Notes under the pieces: model-generated
The model's database searches: none
Told to the model about the DNA's origin: nothing
The model's input: the letters and a program-made list of their open reading frames with translations, nothing else
Translations under genes and position numbers: made by a program
Shown: piece after piece, positions 11,992 to 23,100 of the stretch
Position numbering within the stretch: the stretch's first letter is position 1
Layout of the letters: each line of letters starts with the position of its first letter
Assembly: GCF_020497125.1 (NCBI RefSeq)
Contig: NC_059082.1
Span: 19,581,965-19,645,964, forward strand
Origin: Mauremys mutica
Lineage: Eukaryota; Chordata; Testudines; Geoemydidae
Direction of reading: 5' to 3'
Length of the DNA: 64,000 bases

Positions 11992-12043
11992 GGTACGCAG
12001 CAGCGAGCGCTGCTGCTGCTGCTGCTGTTCGCTGCTGGGGCAG
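11992..12043 (+). other. FAM227B: Probable FAM227B non-coding first exon
   Basis: A plausible donor (GGGGCAG|GTACTG) is at 12044, and the next recognised acceptor is at 20099-20100. There is no ATG between the promoter and this donor, so translation would start at the first ATG after splicing (20104). The 5' boundary is not determinable. An alternative donor (GTAAGG) lies near 12082. Confidence 0.45.
12009..12026 (+). repeat. (GCT)6 trinucleotide repeat in the putative FAM227B leader
   Basis: Six GCT units, preceded by CAGCAGCGAGC and followed by TTC and two more GCT units. The CAG and CTG arms could pair into a hairpin in the transcribed leader. Confidence 0.85.
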
Positions 12044-12089
12044 GTACTGAGGGTTCGCGGCACCGTGCGGGATTCCTGGGGGTAAGGGC

Positions 12090-14690
12090 AGGGGAAAGGA
12101 GGGGGCCCCTCTCCCTTAATCTTCTGCCTCCCGGCCCCACACAGACCGGGATTTGGGGTTTGATACAAGCCTTGGTTTGAACTGAAGGAAGAGAGGGGAG
12201 GAGCCGGGTTCGTCCCGTCCCCATTTCTGGGCATCCCTGGTAGGACAGTCCTCCTGCACCCCGTCTTAGAAGTGGCCCTGGGTCCACGCAGAGGGTGCAA
12301 GGGGGTCTTGGTTGTTCACAGCATGGCTTGTCTCCAGGGGGATATTTCCCCCATTGTGTCTCATGGTTAACAAGGAAGGAAAAGTTGAAACAGGCACTCA
12401 AGAGTACTGATGCGAAGCGTGAAAATATGAAAATAACCAACATATTTTAGGTTTTATTACAAAAATAGTGTAGTGCTGCTGAAAGCTTAGTATGTTTCTC
12501 CAATAGCCGCAAAATAGCATTTTAAACTAGTAAAATAAATATTTATCATATGTACTTGTTTGGTATCACAGATAGGGAGTCGAGGGTAAATAACATATAA
12601 AAAGGCATTTGAAAAAATGAATTAAATCCCTCAGATACATTTTACATTCCTACAATATAAGATTTGACCCAAGCCACATGAAAGTGCTCTGTACATTTTA
12701 ATTGCCAGTAAACATTTTCTCCATCATTGTTGTTTACCACCTTTTTTCACTATGTTCAGCAGTCTTTTTGGGGGTGGTGCAAGATTCAGTGGTGGTAACG
12801 TTACAGTTTGCTGCATTCACTGAAAATCAGGAGCTGGCTGTTTATAAGAAAAAGAAAGCTCTGTGTAGCTTATATCTTGATCATCAGCAGTAAAAGAAAA
12901 GGAAATTAAGATCTTGCTTCAGTCCCTCATTAACTGCAATAAAACAAGATTCCTAAACCACCATGTTTCTCATTCATTATAACAACACTGAACAAATACT
13001 GCTGACAGGTTATGTTGGAGAGGTTATACTTATCTGCATAAATGGAAAGCATAATCTTTTATATTGCATAGTATTTAGAATACAGAAAGGCATACTTCTA
13101 AGACCTGCCTCAAATATAGTGCCTCACATTAATTTTGACACACTAGACAATATTTTGATTAAACTTATAGGAAATAGATATTCTTATCACCCACACACCT
13201 TTCAATATAGAGTTTATAAAGATATTAAAAAGGACCATGGATAGCAGTGTAAATCCACAGTAATTCTGCTGAATTTTGCAGCAGTTGGCTGTAAAGTGTT
13301 GAACATTCAGCCGCCCAAAATCCATCTCATTTTGTCCCTCTTTATTTTTCAAAGCATCTTAAAACTTTTTTAAAAAGTTTTTAGAATAACTGTTGACCCT
13401 ATATTTTCATCTTTTCTTCCTGTCCTTTACTTAGCCTAGTCTATTTATTTATTTTTATTTTAAGAGGATAGTATTTGTTTATGTTTATGTTTCATTTCAT
13501 TGACAAGGAGTGCACAGTAGATACAAGATTATTGTTACTATTACCTTTTGCTATTGTATTATATTGTATTGAAGTGTGCTGATAAATAGAACCTGAGTTC
13601 TGCTTAAATGTGTATAGCTGCATTTTTTCACTGCTAAACAAAATGATTAGGAGATAACCTTGCCTATGTCACTAAGGTGTTGTGATGCTTAATTAATTAA
13701 AATGCTATGATAACTTTTAATAAAAGGTACTATAGAAGATGTATTATTAGTTAATGTACTTTAGTACGTTTAATAATGCTTAGGCTTTTGCCATTCTTGT
13801 TGAACATGGGTCACTCATAGCTGAAATTTGAACATACAGACTTACATTCAGAAGTTTTCAGTTTTCAGTATTTCAAATGAAATATGGTTCAGTATGTACC
13901 TGATTTGTCATGCCATTTACATTTTTTCACAAATTTGGATTCCCTCAAGAAAAAAATACTTCTTTTAGATTTGGAAACAAATTGTTCTCTGTAGTTTTGC
14001 ATGACTGAGAGATTATGCTTTAAGATTTAGTAACATAAATAATGCCATATTACTAAAATGAATTCCAAATGATTTGATGACTGTTTAGTCACTTGTTGGT
14101 TAAAGGAGCAGTCTGTGGTATATTGTTCATCGTCGTATTGCAGACAGTATTCTTGGGCAAACTGCTGACATTATAGACAGATATTATGCCAAATTATGAT
14201 CTCAGTTACACTGATGAAATCCCATTGACTTCAATGAGATTGCATGGATATAACTGAGAGCAGTATTTAACCACATCTTATTGTTGCTTTTGGCTTGACA
14301 TGTTTTCTTGTTGGCAATGTGTGATATACTGCAGTAAAAAAATAAGTGGCTGCATTTCACAGGAGTTAGATTATTTCACTGTCAGTCTATGGCAGTCACA
14401 ATAGGTTTGTAAAGTGATACACTACAGTATCAAAGCTTCTTTTTTCAAGAACTAACTTTTCACATTTTGTGACACTGTAAGTGGAAAAAGCTTTTGTTTA
14501 TATGACCAGGACAGCACCTTATTCTATAATAGTCCCCCAACTCTTATTGCTAAAATGTTGTCTCAACAGAGTTTACTAAATGGTACCATCTACTATTTTA
14601 TTCAGATAATATCTTCATGTATTTAATACTAAGAAGCACTTTATTGGGAGTTGCCAGAGTTCAGCACTTCTTAAGTGTCAGAACAAAAGT
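12090..14690 (+). other. FAM227B first intron, unique-looking part
   Basis: AT-rich DNA with no exon, RNA gene or clear repeat. A short palindrome of the CCCATTGACTTCAATG type is at about 14220. Confidence 0.6.
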
Positions 14691-14692
14691 AC

Positions 14693-14998
14693 ATAAGAAT
14701 GGCCCTACTGGGTCAGACCAAAGGTCCATCTAGCCCAGTATCCTGTCTTCCGAGAGTGACCAATGCCAGGTGCCTCAGAGGGAATGAATAGAACAGGTAA
14801 TCATCAAGTGATCTATCCCCTGTCACTCATTCCCAGCTTCTGGCAAACAGAGGCTAGGGACACCATTCCTGCCCATCATGGCGAATAGCCATTGATGGAC
14901 CTATCCTCCATGAATTTATCTAGTTCTTTTTTGAACCCTTTTATGGTCTTGGCCTTCACGACATCCTCTGGCAAGGAGTTCCACAGTATTTGAAACTG
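14693..14998 (-). mobile_element. CR1 LINE 3'-end fragment
   Basis: ACATAAGAATGGCCCTACTG, GGTCCATCTAGCCCAGTATC and CATGAATTTATCTAGTTC are reverse-complement hallmarks of the turtle/bird CR1 3' region; related forward sequence lies at 39260-39444 and 41060-41170. Confidence 0.9.
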
Positions 14999-15589
14999 AT
15001 TAACTCCTTTGCATTCTGCTTTGTACAATGATTTGAAACATATTGGCATTGTAAGGATCTGGGGACCAGATCTGTAGAGCTTGGGACAGCTGATAGTCCC
15101 ACAGAGCCATTAAGAAGCCATGCAGAACCACAGCCAGGGAAAGTAGGAGCCACAGGAAGTACCGCCCAACAGACCCAGAGTGACAATACCCTGCAGCCCT
15201 CTTATTCACCATACTTGCTCAGCAGAAGCAGCACTACAAAGGCTCCACCGAGGTCCAGCTGCCTCATATGCTGCCTAGTTCCAGTGACTCACTACTGGCA
15301 CTGAGTGGAACAAGGCAGTCCAATTACACCATTTTCAGTATGGACTTAGTGAGGAAGTAAAGGATGAGCTAGCCCACATTGAGACCCTGCCCCATTTTGA
15401 TGCATTCATTGACCTCTCTCTCCACATTGACAACCAGCTGCATGAGCGAAAGGAGCGGGGGGCACACTGAAACCCCAGGGCCCAACTAGGAACTGATGCA
15501 GTTTGATGTGGGCCACTGACACTTGACCCTGGAAGAAAATGAATGGCGATGGCTCAGTAATCTGTGTTTTTATTGGAGAGCACCAGGAC

Positions 15590-15758
15590 CAGCACTTAAT
15601 TTGTGCCAGGGTGGAGTCCTGGCACTTCCTAGGCTTGGCAGTTCATTAGCCCCAGCCCCTCTGGGCTTGCTACATCAAGTATGAATGTAAAAAATTGCTT
15701 CAGCCCCAGCACCTAATTATTGAGCCCCAGCACCTCTTTCATTACAAATTAAGCATTA
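15590..15758. mobile_element. hAT-type MITE, 169 bp, nested in the gypsy copy
   Basis: Inverted ends CAGCACTTAATTTG and CAAATTAAGCATT, with a perfect 8-bp duplication ACCAGGAC (15582-15589 and 15759-15766). A related copy lies at 59889-60026. Confidence 0.92.
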
Positions 15759-15784
15759 ACCAGGACATGCCTTTGCCTTGAGCC

Positions 15785-17226
15785 TTGAAGCAAAGATGGC
15801 TCAGGTGGGCATTCTTCTTCTCTCTCTTTGATTTCATCATCCTTGGAACCAGGAATGGGAAAGCTGATGCCTTATCCCGAAAGGGGGAGTTGGGCAAGGA
15901 ACCTAACCAAGAATCACCTTATCTCTTAAAACCTCACAACTTCCTTAGTGCCACAGAGTGCAGAGACCTCCTTCATCTAATCCATTCTGCTTCATGGAAC
16001 AATCCGTTATCCCAGGAGATAACAGGACATCCTGATGAAATGAGGGCCAGAACCAAAATACTATGTGCCACACAGGATGGCATCATCTACCTTCATGGGC
16101 GCATATATGTTCCACCAGGGTGCCCCCGTCTATAAGTGCTCCATCTCTGCCATGACACTACTTTGGCCATCATAAGACTTTCCGCACAGCTTCTCCTTTG
16201 TTCTGGTGGCCTTCTTATGCGATCTGAAGTCCGGGATGACATTGACTCTTGTTACCAGACAGTGTGCACCAAGACGCCCTATACTAAGCCCTTTGGTGTC
16301 CTAGTACCCCTGGAGATCCTGCCTAGAGCCCGGGCCTCAATCACCCTTGATAGCGGAACTCCCTGTCTCTGATGGCCGCACCATGGTTTTGATTGTTGTA
16401 GACCAAATGACCAAAATGGTGCACTTCATCCCCTGTAACAGCCTGCCCTCTACTGAAACACCATCTCAGCTCCTAGTAGTTCATATGATCTGTCTTCATG
16501 GGCTTCCCGGCTGTATCACCTCAGACTGAGGCCCGCAGTTTGTCTCACTTTTGTGGCATGAAGTGCTCCAGCTAATGGATGTTTGTGCTTTTACCTCCTC
16601 CACATACCACCCCCAGGCAGATGGAGAGCATGAACCAAGTATCAGAGCAATACCTAAATTGCTTTGTCAACTACTGATTCTCCCTCCTTCCTTATGCTGA
16701 GTTCTCATACAAAATCACCAACCTCACCTCCATGGGGCAGAGTTCCTTCTTTACCAATTAGGGGTTCCACTCTTGCTTCCAACTGGCCTTGCCAGCGGCC
16801 TCCCTGGACCCAGTAGCTGGTGGCTGGATCCAGCAAATTCACCGTATCCAGGAGGAGCTTAAGGACCATCAAAGATGCAGAAAGGGACTACAAATTCCTT
16901 CTAACCCACTAGTTTCTTGGACCCTTCCAGATTTATCAGCAAATCAATCCTGTCATCTTCAAATTACAGCTCCATTGATCTCTTAAGTACATACCATTTC
17001 CCATGTATCCCTCCTGAAGCCTTACATAGGGTACCACTTTCCTGATTGGTCCCATCAACTGCCCCTGCCAGTCAAGGTCCATGGGCATGAGGACTATATA
17101 GGCCACTCTATCCTGAAGTCTAAACTGCGAAGAGGGAGACTGTGCTACCTAATTGATTGGGAGGGCGATGGTCCCAAGGGATGCTCCTGGGAGACCACTG
17201 CCTATGTCCATGCCCCGACCTGGTAA
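15785..17226 (+). pseudogene. Broken Ty3/gypsy pol remnant
   Basis: Two open pieces in one frame (15785-16135 and 16136-16372, separated by a stop) carry the RNase H end and the pre-integrase region. The integrase core continues in another frame (16347-16529), and the chromodomain remnant ends at about 17226. Order RNase H - integrase - chromodomain is that of chromoviruses. It cannot make a working protein. Confidence 0.8.
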
Positions 17227-17253
17227 AAAGGCTTAATCAAAACCAGCTGGATT

Positions 17254-17376
17254 TAGGGTGACCAGATGTCCCAATTTTATAGGAACAGTCCCGATATTTG
17301 GGGCTTTGTCTTATACAGGCGCCTATCACCCCCCACCCCCATCCCGATTTTTCAAACTTGCTGTCTGTTCACCCTA
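17254..17376. mobile_element. hAT-type MITE, 123 bp (TAGGGTGACCAG family)
   Basis: Ends TAGGGTGACCAG and (reversed) TAGGGTGAACAG, with the 8-bp duplication GCTGGATT at 17246-17253 and 17377-17384. It sits just before the 3' LTR remnant of the gypsy element. Confidence 0.93.
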
Positions 17377-17599
17377 GCTGGATTAACCAGGTCCGGCATC
17401 CACCGAGAGGAAGGGGGCCTTGAAGTGGGGGATGATGTAAGGATTCAGGGCTCATGAGAACCTAGGTCTGCAGAGCCTGTCGACAGCTGATGCTCCCACA
17501 GTGCCACCAAGAGGCCATGCTGAGCCACAGCCAGGGAGCACTGTGGGGAGTAGGTGGTAAGCATGCCAGTTTGGAGTGAAAGCAACAGGCAGTTCACCT

Positions 17600-18680
17600 G
17601 GCTATGACTCTTAAAGGCATGTCAAGAGGCATTGCGATTGTATGTGGGTATCAAAGAGATGTTAATTAGGCTGATAAACATAAGCCCATTTGCTTGTATT
17701 GATAAAAATCAAGAGTAGATGCTAAATGTGTTTGTCAGTGTTTATCTATATTCTGTTGAAAGTTTACCAATGTAACCAAATTAGCTTGTAGATGCTAAAT
17801 CCTTTTCATATCCTGTAATTCTATATTGCCTTTGCATTATATATGCAACTATACTCAATGGTTAGTAGACTAAAAACCTGGATTTAGCATTGAGATGAAG
17901 CTTACTAAAATAGCCCATGTCAATAACATTACTATCTGAAGCTTGTTGACTCACATTGAAAAACCATCTGTAAACCACCTTAGTAGTTTTGAATGGCTGC
18001 AACAACTGAGTGGCCCATCAATGGAAGCATGCTGCATTCTTCATCAAAGGAGGATCCCACATGGAGATGACGATGGTCAGCTTGCCAGCCTGTTTCACCT
18101 ATAACAAGAGAAGCATTGGGCAAGATCCGGTAGCTCTGATCTTTCTGGATAATATTCAGGGGGCTATTCCAGATGCAAGATATAGTGTGACCAGATGTCC
18201 TGATTTTATAGGGACAGTCCTGATTTTTGGGTCTTTTTCTTCTACAGGCTCCTATTACCCCCCATCCCATTTTTTCACACTTGCTGTCTGGTCACCCTAG
18301 CAAGATAGGACTCCCCAAATCCATTTTGGGTAAACCCTGACAAACTTACGAAAGGACTCTAAGAGACTTACATAGACTTAGAGACTTTACACCTATGATG
18401 AACAACTGGACTCAATATATCCTGATCTACAGACTCTGAAATCAATTGTAAAATATATGATTAACTTTAACCATTTTATAACTCTCCTCTTTTCATTTTT
18501 TATTAATAAAACTTTAGTTAGTTTACTCAATTGTAGCATGGTATTTTGGCGAGATCCTGAAATGTGTATATTGACCTGGGGATAGTGGCTGGTCCTTTGG
18601 GATTGGAAGAACCCTATGTGAGGTATTTTGATTTTAATAAACACACGTCTTAAAAGTCCAGAAAGAAGCCAGGGACTGGA
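17600..18680 (+). mobile_element. LTR-like repeat with a nested MITE
   Basis: The AT-rich segment ending near ATTAATAAAACTTTAGTTAG and TTTTAATAAACAC looks like the 3' part of a retroviral-type LTR with polyadenylation signals. No clear TG...CA ends or duplication were found, so the call is tentative. Confidence 0.4.
18183..18299. mobile_element. hAT-type MITE, 117 bp (TAGGGTGACCAG family)
   Basis: Second copy of the family at 17254. Ends TAGTGTGACCAG and (reversed) TAGGGTGACCAG, with a perfect 8-bp duplication GCAAGATA at 18175-18182 and 18300-18307. Confidence 0.94.
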
Positions 18681-18690
18681 ATGCCTAAGG

Positions 18691-19400
18691 CAGAGGTGGG
18701 CAAACTACAGCCGGCGGGCCACATCCGGCCTGCGGGACCCTCCTGCCTGGCCCCTGGGAGGCTAGCCCCTGGCCCCTCCCCTGCTGTCCCCCCTCCTCCG
18801 CAGCCTCAGCTCACTGTGCTGCCAGCACAATGCTCTCAGTGGCGGGGCTGTGAGCTTCTGGGGCAGCCAGATACAGAGCCCGGCCTGACCCGGTGCTCTG
18901 TGCTGCGCGGTGGTGTGGCTGGCTCCAGCCAGGTGGCGCGGCTATATTGCCACCAGCCACCGGTGCTCCAGACAGCACAGTAAGGGGGCAGGGATCGGGG
19001 GGGTTGGATAGAGGGCAGGGGAGTTCAGGGTGGTGGTTGGGCGCGGGGGTGTGGATAGGGGTTGGGGTGGTCAGAGGGCGGAGAACAGGAGTTGAATGGG
19101 GACGGTGTCCTGGGGGGGGTTGGATGGGAGGGCAGTTAGGGGCAGGGGTTCTGGGGGCTGTCATGGGACAGGGAGCGGGGGTGGGTGGATGGGGCAGGGG
19201 GGGCCATCAGGGAACAGGGGGGGTTGGATGGGGCAGGAATCCGGGGGGAGCCATCAGGGGGCGAGAAGCGGGGGGGTTGGATAGGGGGCAGGGCCGGGCC
19301 ACGCCTGGCTGTTTGGGGAGGCATAGCCTCCCCTAACCAGCCCTCCATACAATTTCCGAATCTCAATGTGGCCCTCAGGCCAAAAAGTTTGCCCGCCCCG
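18691..19400. mobile_element. hAT-type element with G-rich minisatellite, 710 bp
   Basis: Ends CAGAGGTGGGCAAACTAC and (reversed) CGGGGCGGGCAAACTTTT, with a perfect 8-bp duplication GCCTAAGG at 18683-18690 and 19401-19408. Positions 18975-19290 hold a degenerate G-rich tandem array (GGGGGTTGGATGGGG-type units). Open frames across the array are repeat-driven. Confidence 0.92.
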
Positions 19401-20100
19401 GCCTAAGGGCTTCTTGTTTCGGCTTCTTGCTAACCAGTATGGTGATACTAGCTTCGTGAAATATAATTATAGAATAAACCACTCCTTTTGGGGGGTGTTT
19501 GCCCTATTTCTTGCAGTCTGTCCTCTGGCATTCTCAGTGGTGACCCATACTAGGCCCCTATTTTCAGTGACATATCTTTTCTAAAAGGTTTCTCAGGCTA
19601 GTTTTCTGCCCAGACTTTTTTTAAATTATGGTTGAGTTTTTAATTGCCCTAAACTCAGAAAATGTCAATCTGGTGATTTCAATGGGACTACTTGCTAATC
19701 TGCAAACCTGATACTTCTCCCCACTTCTAAGCAAAAATTGAATTAAGAACAATTCAGATTATCATACTAATAAGACTTTACTACTTTTACAAAGTATATT
19801 GCAGTATATCTATTAATATACTAAAAAGTGTTGTTTATAAATATTTCACACTGGTCAAAATACATGGGAAAGCTACATTTTGTGATGCTGTGTCCTTTCT
19901 TGTCATCACATTTGTTCTCATGTTTATTAATTCTCAAAATTAGGTAACACACAATGGGTCTCTCATTTATTAGTGCTAACTATGAGTATATACTGTATAC
20001 ATCATGGTGTTTGCTTTGTTTACTAAGAACAATACCTTAAACTCCATCTCAATTTTATAAGGTACTTTAATAAGAGTAATTCATATTTGTACTTTGATAG

Positions 20101-20154
20101 AAGATGCAAGGGCCTCCTGGTACTTTTGAAGAATTCTTACAGTCTCAGAAATTG
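20101..20154 (+). CDS. FAM227B: FAM227B coding exon 1 (start codon)
   Basis: Acceptor AG at 20099-20100; ATG at 20104-20106; 17 codons ending Lys-Leu; donor GTAAGT at 20155, phase 0. Three bases precede the ATG. Its residues ([11 protein letters not shown]) fit the N-terminal part of vertebrate FAM227B just before the DDWPRFP segment. Confidence 0.85.
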
Positions 20155-23100
20155 GTAAGTAAAAATGCTTATTATTGTGTGTGTGTGTAGTGGAATAAAC
20201 ATGCAAGAACAAGGCCTTGAGCAAAAGCCATATGAATATAAATACTGAAAACCAAGTTTTGAACGTGGATTGTATTTCCTAGGCCCTTGGGCAGTGGAAA
20301 CTAAGAGCTTTGTAGAAATGGCAAACCTTCCAGAGAACAGCGCTTATGTTGTTAACCTGCATTTTTTCCACATATAGGCCACGGAGGAAGTTTTGTGTCT
20401 GCTATGGCAGTAATTCCTGTTTTATTGTGGAGAGCATGCTTGAGAGAGCACACTGATTCATAGCTTGTTTAAAATAGATGATCAGGCCACAACTTTATTA
20501 CCATAACAGCAGGGCCAAAGACAAAAAGTTCTGCCAACTGTGAAAAGGGGAATAATCAGTTTTGCTTATTCTAGCACAGGGTTTCTCAAATAGGGGTCGC
20601 CGCTTGTGTAGGGAAAGCGCCTGGCAGGCCGGGCCAGTGTGCTTACCTGCCCTGTCCGCAGGTCCAGCCGATCGCGGCTCCCACTGGCTGCGGCTCGCTG
20701 CTCTGGGCCAATGGGATCTGCTGGAAGTGGCACGGGCCGAGGGACTTACTGGCTGCCACTTCCAGCAGCTCCCATTTGCTTGGAGCAGCGATCCGCGGCC
20801 AGTGGGAGCCGCGATCGGCCAGACCTGTGGACGGGGCACGTAAACACACCGGCCCGGCCTGCCAGGGGCTTTCCCTACACAAGCGGCGACCCCTATTTGA
20901 GAAAGCCTGTTCTAGCGATTCTACCTTGTCTTGCGTTGATAAACTTATAGGGGAGATTTTCCTGATCTCCCTGTAAATTCTACAAACTGTCTACCACCAA
21001 AACATTCCATATTAAGACTGATTACCAGTGATGCGTCAGCCAATCATCCGTTCTTGTTTGGAGAGAGAAACCACTGCAATGGACCTATATCTATTCGTTA
21101 TAGGAGATGATTAGTTGGTATATGGGTGAAACCTTCTTTGGATTGAGTTAAAACCTCATTTGAGATTGACAGGTGTGAATTCACCCTTCAATTAACATAA
21201 CTGTAAGGATAGGCCCCCAGTGAAGAGAAAAGAATTATGTGAACCCACCCAGGAGCTTTTGTTGAGTATTATTTTGAGGTGTGGTGGTGGGAGGCAGAAC
21301 AGACATAAACCAGGGAAAGACTGAGGGAGAGGCAGCCTGAAAGAGCTGATGAAAGCACATTGGTTGACCTTGGAAGAAATCTGGGGCAAGGTTTTTGGGT
21401 TGGGGTGCACAGTGAAAAGAGTGCTCTTAGTGCTGTGAGCAAAGAAAGCTGTTTCCTGCCATTTGATTGCTTCTGCATTCAGAGACACAAACCTTCATAC
21501 ATTCTTTGTAAATATACAAAACTGCATGAAAGAAATACCTGACTATCACCACCTTCTCCTCCTAACTGCGACAACATACTGGACCCCAAATTTTTGGCTA
21601 ACCGTTCAGGTCAAAAGATTAGATTAGCACATGTCCACTGCTTACTGTGGGGTTAAAACACTGTCCAATCCTGGTATAGTCATCATCAATTTATTATGAT
21701 TGTACACTTTAGCATTTAGTCTCTGCTCCAGCAAAGTACTTAATCCCATGGGTAATTTTAAATACTTCATGCTTGCCTAAAGTTAAGCACTAGCTTTAAG
21801 TGCTTTGCTGGATTGAGGACCTTAGTCCGTGCCTCTGCTTTCAGGGGCATGCACCACAGATGGAAGACATTACTATACTTTCAGAGAACGTAAATTACAA
21901 AGGACTTTATAAGTGTCCTTAGAACCATGATAACTCTTCTATGCATGATGTCTCCTTTTCAAACTAAAAAGTCCTTGTATAAAGCCCTGCACTCAACATG
22001 AATTTGTTCTGCCCTTCTCTGGCCCATTCCTATTTTTGCTGACTGTTGTAACCAAATGTGAGTGCACTATTCAACATAAGAAGAAATTAGAGTCCTTTAA
22101 ACAATGATGTCAAAATTAGAGGTCATTAAAATGAATAGGAAAAGTGTGTTTGTACTGGAACTGCAGTGCATTGTAAAAATGTAAATGTCACATATAATTG
22201 ATTCTTAATTTTATCTTAACATTTTTGATTATGCTTATGACTAATTATTTTTAACATGTAATTATTGCAGGATGATTGGCCAAGATTTCCCTTTCTAGAT
22301 GAAGATCGTCCTTTGGTGGACAAATTAAGAAATGACTATTCATTTGATGCTATTTCTAAGTTTCTGTATGACAATGCTCCACTACAAATCAGCCTTGTCT
22401 CAGATTTGGAGAAGAGAATCGATGAGTGCACAGCTGAACTGAAGAAACATGCTGAAAAAATATTTTCTTTTCAACAAAGGCCAACAGAGGAAGATGACCA
22501 TCGTGTTTCACTAGAGCAAAGTAATGGGCAATTATTTTAGTTATTACTACTGGGAATAATGGTTGAAAGGTGAATGAAGTAATTTAATCCATTTCCCAAT
22601 GTTTAAATTCTGGCATCGCCCTAGTGATTATGTTCCAGTTTTTGGAAATAGCTGTGAGAGTATGCTGTCTAGTATGGGGGAGGCGGGGGAGGAAAGCAGT
22701 GTGTGTATATGTAGACAGAGAATTGGATAAACATCCAGTGAAATAAAGTAGAATGAAACTTGCACAGTAGAAAATGATTATGCAGTGTTCAATAGGGATA
22801 GATTGTATCTTCATGTATAGCCTTGCGTAAGGAATGGTGCATAGGGTGTAACCTCAGGAGTAGTCCTGGGAAACATATATGCATATATATAACTGTAGGA
22901 GTAGCCCAGGGAGTCACTGTGCCTCAAAGAGGCTTAATTCCTTTCTTTTTTCCTATATTTACAACAAATTACACTAACCTACACCAGTTCAGCTACATTG
23001 TCTGATGCACTGGGAATGTGGAGCCAAGGCTTGCCAATTACCTGTTTTCCCAGTCCACCTGCTTCAGGGGGAAGGGAGTAAATGAATACTTACAATTCAC

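Larger units (their letters stand above)
11580..12085. promoter_or_regulatory. CpG-rich bidirectional promoter of DTWD1 and FAM227B
   Basis: This GC- and CpG-rich block stands out from AT-rich DNA on both sides. It lies between the minus-strand DTWD1 5' end and the plus-strand FAM227B 5' end, whose likely first-exon donors (11838 on minus, 12044 on plus) are only about 200 bases apart. Head-to-head pairs sharing a CpG island are common. No clear TATA box is seen. The extent was judged by eye. Confidence 0.8.
15050..17560 (+). mobile_element. Decayed Ty3/gypsy retrotransposon with LTR remnants
   Basis: A TGTAAGGATC-type LTR piece at 15050 resembles one at 17436 (both contain ACAGCTGAT and CAGCCAGGGA). 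Between them, about 15325-15470 resembles gypsy gag. About 15850-15890 gives the RNase H end GKADALSR. About 16136-16320 holds a broken zinc-binding region, 16385-16530 an integrase-core-like VDQMTKMVHFIPC and LHGLPG, and 17141-17222 a chromodomain-like YLIDWEGDGPKG. Stops and frameshifts break every domain. Two hAT MITEs are nested in it. Confidence 0.85.

Noticed and set aside
11835..12443. 202-codon minus-strand frame across the CpG island
   Set aside because: GC-rich DNA lacks stops by chance. The frame crosses both likely first exons and the shared promoter, with no recognisable domain.
18893..19336. 147-codon Gly-rich plus-strand frame
   Set aside because: Covers the G-rich minisatellite of the hAT element 18691-19400; not coding.
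20498..20976. Overlapping frames on both strands at 20.5-21.0 kb
   Set aside because: Products of a GC-rich palindromic MITE (20577-20909); the arms mirror each other.
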